The translations under genes and the position numbers were made by a program. Below, in pieces: positions 1 through 10,249 of a stretch of 64,000 nt of DNA. How positions within the stretch are numbered: the stretch's first letter is position 1; the number at the start of each line of letters is the position of its first letter. The stretch lies in NCBI GenBank assembly GCA_003024175.1, contig MDYQ01000051.1, forward strand, positions 62,001 through 126,000, written 5' to 3'. The notes under the pieces are model-generated. The model was given only the letters and a program-made list of their open reading frames with translations. It had not been told where the DNA came from and did not search any database. Source of the DNA: Planoprotostelium fungivorum. Taxonomy: Eukaryota; Evosea; Variosea; Cavosteliida; Cavosteliaceae.

Positions 1-2
1 CG

Positions 3-1537
3 TTGGAGCCCGTCGGGTTGAGCACGGATTTGGGTTGGGGATGTATGCTGAGAACGGGTGAGTGGGATACGTAGGTTACGGGATGACGTGGAACAGGTCA
101 GATGATGTTGGCGACGGTACTCAGGCGATTGATATTGGGTCGAGGTATGATGATCGCATCGGCATCATGATCGATCATCGATCATCCACATAACTTGAAC
201 ATAACTTCGACATACTATCACTCAATATCACATCACCAATCATACCACGAACGTGGTATCACATCATCGTGATCACCCATCATCACATCACATCATCATG
301 ACACGTCCACAGAATGGAAATTAGACTACAACGATCCACCGAAAGCCCACTCGCACTACCGTCAGATCTTGAGGTGGTTCCACGATGATCCGGGACACAA
401 CTGTCCCTACAGCATCCACAACATGCTCAGACTCAGCCGCGAGATCGACAAGAGAAGAGGTCAGAGAAATTCACCGGGCGATCGCGTCGGAGAATGGTTC
501 ACTCCAACTAGAGTCAGCCAGATATTAAAGTGAGCGTCAAGATGTGGCGGGTTGTAGATGGAATTACGACTCATTTTTCACCAGGCACACGGTGAACCAG
601 CACGCACCAGAGTCCTTGAGGATGTACGTATCGAGCGACAGTGTCATCTACAAAGACCAAGTGAGTGGAAAAAAAGGGGAAAAAAGACGCCGAGACTGAG
701 GATAGAAAGGTGTACGCTCTGACTCGCGGCGACCGCGATCGACTGAAAGACATGGACATGATGAAGAGACAATCTATGATTGACATCGGCATCAGACCCT
801 ACAATGATCCCGCCGCACATCTCATCGAGTGGCATCCCATATTCATCCTGGTGAGAAACTCGCAGAAAACTCGCGTGGATCTCGGAAGAATCCGGAAAAA
901 CATCTCACGCCCACAGGTACCACTCAGACTGGGTATCGAGAAGATGAACGCAATGTACATGAGAAGCGTTCAGTTTCTCCTCTCAGTTGAACAGAGCGTT
1001 GGTATCGTTGGTGGTAGGCCGAAACAGTCACTCTACTTTGTCGGCTTCCAAGGTGAAGTAGGGGAGAGGAGAGGGAGGTTGATGTATGGACAGGTGACGA
1101 GTTGATCTATTTGGATCCGCACGTTGTGAGGCCTTCAGTGAAGCCGGAAGATGAATTTGTATTGCAGGTGTGTCGATCGATGACATGATCATGATGATCG
1201 AGCGTCGTTCACCATCATCATTGCCATGTCACTTATCTTGACGTCATCATCAACTCCGTGTGCATCACATCATCATGACACATCATCACACGATAGACAC
1301 TGATGAAGATAGAACTACCACTGTACCATACCCCAAAAGATGTCCATAGAACAGATGGATCCCTCTCTATGTGTGGGCTTCTTCTGCCGCAACGAAGAAG
1401 AGTTCGAACAGCTGTGTGGTACCATCAGTGCCTACAATAGTGGCAACGATCACATCATCATCAGCGTGGAAGACAGTGCACCTCATTACATTTCAGAGGA
1501 ACCTGACCCAGACTTTGCCGATGTTGTCATATTGTGA
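3..1537 (+). CDS. ATG4: Cysteine protease ATG4 (5' partial)
   Basis: Autophagy cysteine protease that processes and delipidates ATG8. Eight exons fit well: 3-57, 97-144, 313-529, 585-660, 710-850, 917-1052, 1094-1167 and 1313-1537, all with GT-AG introns and consistent phase. The first visible exon encodes [10 protein letters not shown] with the catalytic Cys codon at 42-44. Later exons give the PYSIH and GEWFTP regulatory segments, [16 protein letters not shown] and the Asp/His pair in YLDPH. The last exon reads [16 protein letters not shown], the typical ATG4 C-terminal block, and ends in an acidic stretch followed by FADVVIL, which resembles the C-terminal LIR of human ATG4B. The N-terminus lies before the window. 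The gene runs towards the GH43 gene with about 320 bp between them. Family assignment is secure; exact splice sites are inferred by eye. Confidence 0.93.
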
Positions 1538-1858
1538 ATAGAAATGTACGACGAGACGTCTCATCTTCTCATCCTCTTGATGGTGTCTCACGATGAATGG
1601 GGTGCTAACTTTTTTTCAAAGGGCGACTTTGAATGCTTTATTTGGCTTTCGTGCTGAAGTCTATAACGATCGTAACACACAACTGGACTTTCTCATGCTC
1701 GGCTCAAAGAGGGCCAAGCGGTGGGTAGCTCGTCATCTGCCCTACAATGTTGTAGATGGATATCGCGAAAAGGCGAAAGAGTTTTCCTCAATTAGGGTGT
1801 CAGAGATGTCCGTCTATCGGAGCTCATCTCAGCATACAAAGCAGAATCGACGAACACC
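1538..1858. other. Gap between ATG4 and GH43 gene
   Basis: About 320 bp. It holds the ATG4 3' end and the presumed promoter of the GH43 gene. An open frame of 89 codons starts at 1593 but has no recognisable similarity and is followed by the real signal-peptide start at 1859. A palindrome-like CTACAATGTTGTAG lies near 1742-1756, related to the intron palindrome seen elsewhere in this window. Confidence 0.5.
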
Positions 1859-3301
1859 ATGAAGGTCACACTGTGTCTTCTAAGCTTTCTGTCCGTTGCA
1901 GCGGCCTTCCACAATCCCGTCAAGTGTGTGCAGATGTGATATCGAATGAGATTGAACGTCGCAGTCCGATGGAATACTTTGCCGACCCTTGGATCTTCAA
2001 GGTGGACAGATGGTATTACCTCGCAGCTTCCACGGGTGACACGAACAACATGTTCTTTACAACAATCACTCATACAAGAAGGAACGAACAACATCACCAT
2101 CTTGCGATCGAGGGACTTTTCAAACTACAACAATCTGACTACAGAGAATCAGAAGGTCGTCTGGCAGGCTCCACCTGATATCAAGGGTGCATTGTGGGCG
2201 CCAGAGGTCCACATGATCGATGGTTCTCTTTACATGTACTTAGCCGCCAGTGAGATTCACATGACCACCTTCTATCGATTGATCTGAATGAGCCAGCCAA
2301 TGGGACCGAGGACAATGCAGCTCGTCGCATGTATGTCTTAAAAGCAGAGACGAACGATCCATTTGGAAATTGGAATTTGGCTGGAAGAGTATACACTCCG
2401 GGTGAGATCGATGTTCAACACCTCATTTTCTAATGATCGAATGCAGATGACAACTGGGCCATCGATGGCACAGTTTGGCAGCACGATAACGGAAAGTGAG
2501 CTGAATCTGACTCTCCACCTCTCATCTGAACGAACATCAGGAAGTACTTCATCTGGTCTGGATGGACAGACGCTCAACACCCTCTCGACCAATACCTTTA
2601 TATCGGTACGCAATCTCTTCCCCATCTTCGAATCATCTCTAAACACCATCCAATCATCACATCTTCTATCATCTTCTCAACTTCTTCAGCTGAGATGGAG
2701 AGCCCCACCCAATTGATAGGAGAACGTGTTCTATTGCATTCACCCTCTCAACCATGGATGAAGAGTAATGGACAGGGAGTGAATGAGGGTCCAGAGATTC
2801 TAAAGCACGGCGACTTTTATTACCTCATCTACTCTGCCGCAGGAAGGTGAGTGACGTTGCACGATCATGATCGATGATGGAACGGCCGATGATGATGTTC
2901 CAGTTGGGGACCCGATTACTGTCTGGCCATGATGGTTCTGATGGGCGACGATCCTCTTAACCCCTCTCACTGGTGGTCTAAAGACGACGCCCCCGTCTTC
3001 CAATCCGGAAACGGAGGTGATATCATCATCGAATCACCATCCCATCTTCTATAACCAACCTCCATCACCTTCTCATGTCGAGACAGTCTACGCACCCGGC
3101 CATGCTTCCTTCACGAAAGATGATTCTGGACAACATTACATCTTCTATCATGCCGTGACGAAGCCCACCGACTCGTGGGGCCAGAGGACAGTCAGAACTG
3201 AGCCGTTCCACTTTGGACAGAAGGGCTGGCCCATCTTCCCCCATCCTGCAAAGAACTTCACACAAGAAGTCAGAAACCCAAAGATATTCAGAGGTCTATA
3301 G
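1859..3301 (+). CDS. Secreted glycoside hydrolase family 43 protein
   Basis: Probable arabinanase/xylosidase-type GH43 enzyme acting outside the cell on plant or fungal polysaccharide. The start at 1859 gives a clear signal peptide (MKVTLCLLSFLSVAAAF). Spliced exons follow the five-bladed propeller order: YFADPWIF (first catalytic Asp), NNITILRS, GALWAPEVH, then DDNWAIDGTVW (second Asp), a WSGWTDA segment, VNEGPEIL (catalytic Glu, about 2788), SWGPDYCLAMM and YAPGHASFTKD near the end. The reading frame shifts repeatedly between exons, consistent with several short introns such as the one around 2401-2448. All three GH43 catalytic acids are visible. It sits directly upstream of three LPMO-like genes on the same strand, which suggests a joint role in hemicellulose breakdown. 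Substrate cannot be told from sequence alone. Confidence 0.85.
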
Positions 3302-3694
3302 AACATAAACGTTCGTTTCATGATGACGTGTCTCTATCGTCTGAGAGATATGAAAAATCTCCGATATAGAGGGTAGCTTGTGTGGTAGTGATATGTTTTC
3401 GTTCCAATAGAACAGGGACGTCCACCGCGGGGTGCACAAAGACACGACAAACAGAAGCTTCCTCTGCCTGTCGATATAGAGGGTATCGAGACAGTCTCTG
3501 TTGTGCGTTGATGCCTCTGAGCGGTTTCGATGTCCTCTGGCCAGTATACTTTTGAAAGCAGTGTCAATACTGCGACTTGGTTCATGGAAGATGCAAGCAA
3601 AGTGGCATACCGCGAGCTGAGGTGCGATGTCATATGCTCATTTGAGGTGTTCAGACTGGCATCGCTACAAACCATTCTTTCCTCACGCAGCAAC
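3302..3694. promoter_or_regulatory. Upstream region of LPMO-like gene A
   Basis: No gene seen. It contains the promoter block shared with copies B and C: a TATA-like GTATACTTTT at 3544-3553, a 16-bp inverted repeat GCAGTGTCAATACTGC at 3558-3573, and CATACCGCGAGCTGAGG near 3606-3622. A GATATAGAGGGTA element occurs twice, near 3363 and 3473. Confidence 0.5.
3558..3573 (+). promoter_or_regulatory. Promoter inverted repeat, LPMO-like gene A
   Basis: GCAGTGTCAATACTGC, 7-bp arms with one mismatch, 121 bp before the start codon. The same site lies at the same place before copies B and C, just downstream of a TATA-like GTATAYTTTT. It is a candidate binding site for a dimeric regulator; function is inferred. 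Confidence 0.45.
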
Positions 3695-5399
3695 ATGAGA
3701 GGTGTCTCTGTCGTTCTGCTTCTCACTTTGGCTGTGGCCAGTGGTCACCTTGCCGTATGGAACCAGGGTACCTACGACTGCGGCTATCCCGATCCCAACT
3801 CTGACCGTCCCGTGTGGCCTTTGTGGCAGACCGACAAGTGGTGGTGGCACAGCGCTTTAGACTGCAAGCCCAATGGAACACAGTCGGTAAGAAGACATGC
3901 ATTGAGAAGATACGCTAACATCATTCGATATGAGATGTCGGAAGATGCGTCGGACCGATTCTAGATCTGACGAGTAGGATAGATTCCCAGCGGTGGTTCT
4001 CTCAACCTCGAGTTCTCCTCTAACAAGGCCTTCACTTCCATGGGTCAAGGTCTCCTCGCCAACCCCACTCAGAGGCCGAACCCCTGGCCCACTGGAGCCA
4101 CCACTGCCTGGGGAAGTAAGCTACACACCGATAGAGGATGAGAAGTTGATGATGTGATCAGACCTTCACGCTAGCGTCTACCCCGACGACATCATGGGCT
4201 GTGCTCTCGCCATTGCTTACAAGAGCGACCGTTACTCTGTGACCCCCAGTGACTTCATCGTCTTCTCTGGTGCGTCTGACATGGACATACCTCTTAACAT
4301 CGAGACGCTCTCTAACACTCTGCAGTTGTTCAGGACTGCCCCACTAAGCAGCTCCAGACCTTCCAGGTGCGATCTCCTCCTCTGTCGAGCATTACATACC
4401 TGCGGTTCATATGCTTCATTTCATCACGCTGAACCCGATTAGATCCCTCAAATGCCTCCCTGCCCCAGCGGCGGCTGTCAGTGCTCTTGGGTTTGGGTCA
4501 ACAAGTACCATCAATCGGTAATCACCTCCATCGCATCACATTATCTCATCTCCTGCAGTACATGTCCCCCTTCGCCTGCAATGTCACCAGCCCCAACGCT
4601 CGTCTCGGCGTAAGATTCTCATCTCGACATCTCATCTCAAGATCTGATGCGACCATGATGATGGCGTCTGACCTCCATAGGTCCCCACTCCTCAAGTTCC
4701 CACCGATTGCACGAACGGTGGCACTTGCGTCAGCGGTGCCAAGACTCCCCTCTTCTACGGCACTCCCACTCAGTCTTTCGCCCCCCTCGTGCCCATCCGT
4801 GACACGATCTTCCAGCTGGTGAGTGATGACGTCATCACAAGTCTAACAACATGACAGTCACCCCGCTACAAGTCCACATGGGGATTCAACGAGGGAGCCC
4901 AGCGTGTCTTCCCCGCTCGTGCCAGAGGTAAAGACAGTCGTTCATCAAGGCTCGTGGCTGATGGTGAACAGTTGTGGCCGCCGCAGAGAAGGTGCAGAAG
5001 GAGGTCTATGCCTTCAAGCCCAACTCTCCTTCCAGAATCGACGTCTCTGTCGGTCCCCAGATGGTCGGATTCGACAACCCAGGCGGTGAGATTTTATTTC
5101 TCTTTTATTCTTCACTTTTGCGACTCTTCTCATCTTCCAACAGGTGACATCGACAACGGCTACTTACCCAACACCAACTCTGCCAACGACTGCCAGACTC
5201 AGTGTGTCAACAGAACACCTGCTCTCACTGGTCAGTGCTATGCCTGGTCATGGAACACACAGTCGAAGGAGTGCTGGCTGAAGGGAGTTGCCTTCAACCC
5301 TGTCAGCGTGAGTGGAAAGAGAGAAGAGTCGTGTGAGCTGACGAAGAGCAGAACCCCAACATGATCGCTGGAACAGTCAACAGAGTGTGGGTGGCTTGA
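3695..5399 (+). CDS. AA14-like LPMO with PAN-like domain, copy A
   Basis: Predicted secreted copper monooxygenase that cuts polysaccharide oxidatively. About 11 exons give roughly 377 residues. A signal peptide (MRGVSVVLLLTLAVASG) is followed directly by His18, so cleavage would expose the N-terminal His of a copper histidine brace; a second His lies in WWWHS (residue 52). The core resembles AA14 LPMOs: GCALAIAYKSDRYSVTP, DFIVFS, QMPACPSGGCQC, YMSPFACNV and WGFNEGAQ, in the family order. After NPGG comes a PAN/apple-like module with Cys in DCQTQC, GQCYAWSW and KECWLK. Exon 1 is 3695-3886. The last exon encodes QNPNMIAGTVNRVWVA and stops at 5397-5399; an AATAAA follows at 5432. First of three tandem copies. 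AA14 assignment rests on remembered family motifs. Confidence 0.78.
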
Positions 5400-6112
5400 G
5401 AGAGTGTCTGCCACTGTGTTCACGAAAAGTGAATAAAGTCATCTGCCTAGATGTGTGCTCATTCAATTTGGACATCGTTCCTTTTACTCTCGATGGGTTG
5501 AATGTTTCATAGGGTGATATGAACGACAGACACACCTGTTGGTTTCCTTCTCGTCCATATCATCGATGTGATTTTAGATAGCGGCATACACCTTTCCATA
5601 TTACATGTGCGATCTCTTACTCTCCGACACTTGTTTCACATGCACTGATCGATTCGGTCAGAATCCTCCATGATGACACCAAGGTGAACACACCGTTCGG
5701 ATCGAGTCGCGACATATATGTAGCAACTGACGGCAGTTCTCTCTTCAGTGGAGGGCGTAGGTTGCGATGTGATGGATTCAAGTCAATTCTCTCACTTTGA
5801 CAAGGAAGGGGACATCTGACCTCGGTCCAAAAACAATGGTTTAGCGCGAAAATTTTATGACACATCGGAAGTGCTTCGCCGCCAAGCGTGCACGAAGACA
5901 AGACGAACAGAAGCTTCCTCAGTCGATATGAAGGGCATCAAAACAGTCTCTGTTGTGAGCTGATCCCTGTCCTCTCAGCCAGTATATTTTTGAAAGCAGT
6001 GTCAACACTGCGGAAGAAACAAAGTGACATACCGCGAGCTAAGGAGAGGTCTACGTCTATGTCTTTGCGCTGAGGCGCTGGACTGCAAACCATTCTTTCC
6101 TCACGCAGCAAC
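5400..6112. promoter_or_regulatory. Spacer between LPMO-like copies A and B
   Basis: No gene. The first 95 bp match the 3' flank of copy B almost base for base (polyadenylation signal at 5432-5437). The segment from about 5730 is recognisably homologous to the spacer before copy C, so the duplicated unit includes its promoter. The promoter carries GTATATTTTT at 5982, the palindrome at 5996-6011, and AAAGTGACATACCGCGAGCT at 6021-6040. Confidence 0.6.
5996..6011 (+). promoter_or_regulatory. Promoter inverted repeat, LPMO-like gene B
   Basis: GCAGTGTCAACACTGC: 7-bp perfect arms around CA, 101 bp before the start codon of copy B and downstream of a TATA-like GTATATTTTT. This copy is the perfect version of the sites before copies A and C. 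Confidence 0.5.
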
Positions 6113-7801
6113 ATGAGAGGTGTCTCTGTCGTCGTGCTTCTCACCTTGGCTGTGGCCAGTGGTCATCTTTCCGTGTGGAACAAGGGTACCTACGACTGCG
6201 GCTATCCCGATCCCAACTCTGACCGTCCAGTCTGGCCTCTGTGGCAGACCGACAAGTGGTGGTGGCACAGCGCTTTAGACTGCAAGCCCAATGGAACTCA
6301 GTCGGTGAGAAGACATGCAATAAGAGGATACGATACAATCATACGATATGAAATGTCGGGCATCACGATAAGATGGCGAGTTCTGATGAGAAGGATAGAT
6401 TCCCAGCGGTGGATCTCTCAACCTCGAGTTCTCCTCTAACAAGGCTCACACCTCTATGGGCCAGGGACTTCTCCCCAACCCCACTCAGAGACCCAACCCG
6501 TGGCCCACTGGAGCCGTCACTGCCTGGGGAAGTGAGCTACACACCGATAGAGGATGAGACGTTGACGAAATCCTCAGACCTCCACGCTAGCGTCTACCCC
6601 GACGACATCATGGGCTGTGCTCTCGCCATTGCATACAAGAGCGACCGCTACTCCGTGACCCCTAAGGACTTCATTGTCTTCTCCGGTAAGGACATCTGAA
6701 ATAGAGCCGCCTTCTGACACTCTGCAGTTGTTCAGGACTGCCCCACTAAGCAGCTCCAGACCTTCCGGGTGCGATCTCATCTTCCATGGCATCACACAGC
6801 CCTCGATTTTATTTCAATACTGAACTCTAATAGATTCCCCCCATGCCCGCCTGCCCCAGAGGAGGTTGCCAGTGCACTTGGGTGTGGATCAACAAGTACC
6901 ATCAGTCGGTAACATCTCCATCCTCTTCCGTCACATCACGTGAACTCATCTTCTACAGTACATGTCCCCCTTCGCTTGCAACGTCACCAACCCCAGCGCT
7001 CGTCTTACCGTAAGCCCTCTCATCTCGTCATCTCATCTCCACATCTCACGTGATGATGAAACGTTGATGTCTGATGTATATAGGTCCCCACCCCCAAAGT
7101 TCCCACCGATTGCACGAACGGTGGCTCTTGCGTCAGCGGTGCTAAGACTCCCCTCTTCTACGGCACTCCCACTCAGTCTTTCGCCCCCCTCGTGCCCATC
7201 CGTGACACGATCTTCCAGCTGGTGAGTGATGACGTCATCACACGTCATAACGATGTGACAGTCACCCCGCTACAAGTCCACATGGGGATTCAACGAGGGA
7301 GCCCAGCGCGTCTTCCCCTATCGTTCGCAAGGTAAAGACATTTGTTCATGACTTGTGGCTGATGATGAACAGCTGCTGCAGCTGTAGAGAAGGTAGAGAA
7401 GGAGGTCTATGCGTTCAAGCCCAACTCTCCTTCCAGAATTGACGTCTCTGTTGGACCTCAGATGGTCGGATTTGACAACCCAGGCGGTGAGATTTTATTC
7501 CCTTTTATTCTTCACTTTTGCGACTCTTCTCATCTTCCAACAGGTGACATCGACAACGGCTACTTACCCAACACCAACTCTGCCAACGACTGCCAGACTC
7601 AGTGTGTCAACAGAACACCTGCTCTCACTGGTCAGTGCTATGCCTGGTCATGGAACACACAGTCGAAGGAGTGCTGGCTGAAGGGAGTTGCCTTCAACCC
7701 TGTCAGCGTGAGTGGAAAGAGAGAAGAGAGTCGTGTGAGCTGACGAAGAGCAGAACCCCAACATGATCGCTGGAACAGTCAACAGAGTGTGGGTGGCTTG
7801 A
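6113..7801 (+). CDS. AA14-like LPMO with PAN-like domain, copy B
   Basis: Second tandem copy, same exon layout and length as copy A, with an intact signal peptide ending in G before HLSVW. Conserved segments are the same: WWWHSALDC, GCALAIAYKSDRYSVTP, MPACPRGGCQCTW, YMSPFACNV, AKTPLFYGTPTQSF and the Cys-containing PAN-like exon. From about 7502 to 7890 the DNA, including two introns and the 3' flank, is nearly identical to copy A, whereas the middle exons are closer to copy C. This mosaic suggests gene conversion. The stop is at 7799-7801 and AATAAA at 7834. No break in the coding sequence was noticed. Function as for copy A. Confidence 0.78.
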
Positions 7802-8389
7802 GAGAGTGTCTGCCACTGTGTTCACGAAAAGTGAATAAAGTCATCTGCCTAGATGTGTGCTCATTCAATTTGGACATCGTTCCTTTTACTCTCCATGACT
7901 TCAAATTTCATAGGGTGATGTCAACGACAGTCTCTCGTTCAGATCATGATTTTAATCGCATAATACGTGCGACTTCGAACGGCAGCATTGATAGATGTCT
8001 TCTCAGTGGAAGGCATGAGCTGCGATGTGATGTGAATTCTCTCACTTTGACAAGAAAGGGGACAGGTCCAAACGATTCAGAGCGAAATTTTTTTGTGACG
8101 CATCCGGAAAAATTAACATCCTCAACGGGTTTATGCAAGACAAGATGATCAGAAGCTTCCTCAGGCGATTCAGAGGTACAGAGGCAATGTCTGTTGTGAG
8201 CTGATGCCTCTGAGCGGTTTCGATGTCCTCTCAGCCAGTATATTTTTGAAGGCAGTGTCAATACTGCGGATTACATAGCCAAAGTATGAAACAAACAAAG
8301 TGACATACCGCGGGCTAAGGAGAGGTCTACGTCTTTGCTGAGGCGCTGGCCTGGCATCGGTACAAACCATTCTTTCTTCAGGCAGCAAC
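7802..8389. promoter_or_regulatory. Spacer between LPMO-like copies B and C
   Basis: No gene. Starts with the 3' flank shared with copy A, then a stretch homologous to the A-B spacer, then the shared promoter: GTATATTTTT near 8238, GCAGTGTCAATACTGC at 8252-8267, and AAAGTGACATACCGCGGGCT around 8297-8316. Confidence 0.6.
8252..8267 (+). promoter_or_regulatory. Promoter inverted repeat, LPMO-like gene C
   Basis: GCAGTGTCAATACTGC, 122 bp before the start codon, identical to the site of copy A and one base from the perfect palindrome of copy B. Confidence 0.45.
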
Positions 8390-10080
8390 ATGAGAGGTGT
8401 CTCTGTCGTCGTGCTTCTCACCTTGGCTGTGGCCAGTGGTCACCTTTCCGTGTGGAACAAGGGTACCTACGACTGCGGCTATCCCGATCCCAACTCTGAC
8501 CGTCCCGTGTGGCCTTTGTGGCAGACCGACAAGTGGTGGTGGCACAGTGCTTTAGACTGCAAGCCCAATGGAACACAGTCGGTGAGAAGACATGCAATAA
8601 GAGGATGCGATACATCATACGATATGAAATGTCGAGCATCACGACATGACGGATGACGTCTGATGAGAAGGATAGATTCCCAGCGGTGGTTCTCTCGCTC
8701 TTGAGTTCTCCTCTAACAAGGCTCACACCTCCATGGGTCAAGGTCTCCTCGCCAACCCCACTCAGAGGCCTAACCCCTGGCCCACTGGAGCCGTCACTGC
8801 CTGGGGAAGTGAGTTATACGCTGGTAGAGGAAGAGAAGTTGATGATGTGACCAGACCTCCACGCTAGCGTCTACCCCGACGACATCATGGGCTGTGCTCT
8901 CGCCATTGCATACAAGAGCGACCGCTACTCTGTGACCCCTAAGGACTTCATTGTCTTCTCCGGTATGAATGTCTAACATCGAGACACCTCCTAACACTCT
9001 GCAGTTGTCCAGGACTGCCCCACTAAGCAGCTCCAAACCTTCCAGGTACGATTTCACCCTCCATCGGGGATCTCACTCGGTTTTATTTCATCACACTAAG
9101 CTCGACCAGATCCCTCAGATGCCCGCCTGCCCCAGTGGAGGCTGCCAGTGCACCTGGGTGTGGGTCAACAAGTACCATCAGTCGGTAATCACCTCCATCT
9201 CCATCGTATCACGTGAACTCAACTTCTACAGTACATGTCCCCCTTCGCCTGCAACGTCACCAACCCCAACGCTCGTCTCAGTGTAAGCCCTTTCATCTGG
9301 ACACCTCATCCTCAGATCTCATGACTGTGATGATCTCTGACGTCTATAGGTCCCCACTCCTCAAGTTCCTACCGATTGCACGAACGGTGGCTCTTGCGTC
9401 AGCGGTGCCAAGACTCCCCTCTTCTATGGCACTCCCACTCAGTCTTTTGCTCCCCTCGTGCCCATCCGTGACACGATCTTCCAGCTGGTGAGTGATGACG
9501 TCATCACACGTCATAACGATGTGACAGTCACCCCGCTACAAGTCCACATGGGGATTCAACGAGGGAGCCCAGAGTGTCTTCCCTTCTCGTGCCAGAGGTA
9601 AAGACATTTGTTCATGACTTGTAGCTGATGATGAACAGCTGCTGCAGCCGTAGAGAAGGTAGAGAAGGAGGTCTATGCGTTCAAGCCCAACTCTCCCTCT
9701 AGAATCGACGTCTCTGTCGGTCCCCAGATGGTCGGATTTGACAACCCAGGCGGTGAGATTTTATTTCCTTTTATTCCTCACTGTTATTCTTGACTTTTGA
9801 TGCTTTTCTTACCTTCCAACAGGTGACATCGACAACGGCTACTTGACTAACGTCGCCTCTGCCAACGACTGCCAGACACAGTGTGTCAACAGAACACCTG
9901 CTCTCACTGGTCAGTGCTATGCCTGGTCATGGAACACACAGTCGAAGGAGTGCTGGCTGAAGGGAGTTGCCTTCAACCCTGTCAGCGTGAGTGGAAAGAG
10001 AGAAGAGAGTCGTGTGAGCTGACGAAGAGCAGAACCCCAACATGATCGCTGGAACAGTCAACAGAGTGTGGGTGGCTTGA
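8390..10080 (+). CDS. AA14-like LPMO with PAN-like domain, copy C
   Basis: Third tandem copy. Signal peptide MRGVSVVVLLTLAVASG followed by HLSVW, then WWWHSALDC, GCALAIAYKSDRYSVTP, MPACPSGGCQCTW, YMSPFACNVTNPNARL and the PAN-like exon. That exon begins differently from A and B (GYLTNVASANDC) but from about 9900 it is again identical to them. The intron before it (from 9753) is longer than in A and B and contains an extra T-rich stretch. Stop at 10078-10080, AATAAA at 10111-10116. The gene converges on the P4-ATPase gene, whose stop is 170 bp away. No break seen. Confidence 0.78.
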
Positions 10081-10110
10081 GAGAGTCTGCCACTGCGTTC
10101 ACGAAAAGTG

Positions 10111-10116
10111 AATAAA
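10111..10116 (+). terminator. Polyadenylation signal of LPMO-like gene C
   Basis: AATAAA 30 bp after the stop codon, inside a flank (GTGAATAAAGTCATCTGCC) that is conserved after copies A (5432-5437) and B (7834-7839). Confidence 0.5.
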
Positions 10117-10249
10117 GTCATCTGCCCAGATGTGTGCCCGTTCCATTCGTTACACAAGTGGTAAGACAGATGGAGAATGACAAAAGTGTTCAGAGTAGTA
10201 AAGAAATAAGAATTCAAGCGTCGTTTCAGAATACAAAAGTTTTCGTTTA

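Noticed and set aside
665-1105. 146-codon plus-strand frame as a separate gene
   Set aside because: It reads through two ATG4 introns; the ATG4 exons at 710-850 and 917-1052 explain its content.
1593-1862. 89-codon frame before the GH43 gene
   Set aside because: No recognisable domain; overlaps the real signal-peptide start at 1859 in another frame and most likely is 5' flank.
3695-10080. AA9, AA10 or AA11 LPMO assignment
   Set aside because: The order GCALAIAYKSD, PACPxGGCxC, FACNV and WGFNEGAQ fits AA14 as I remember it and not the other families.
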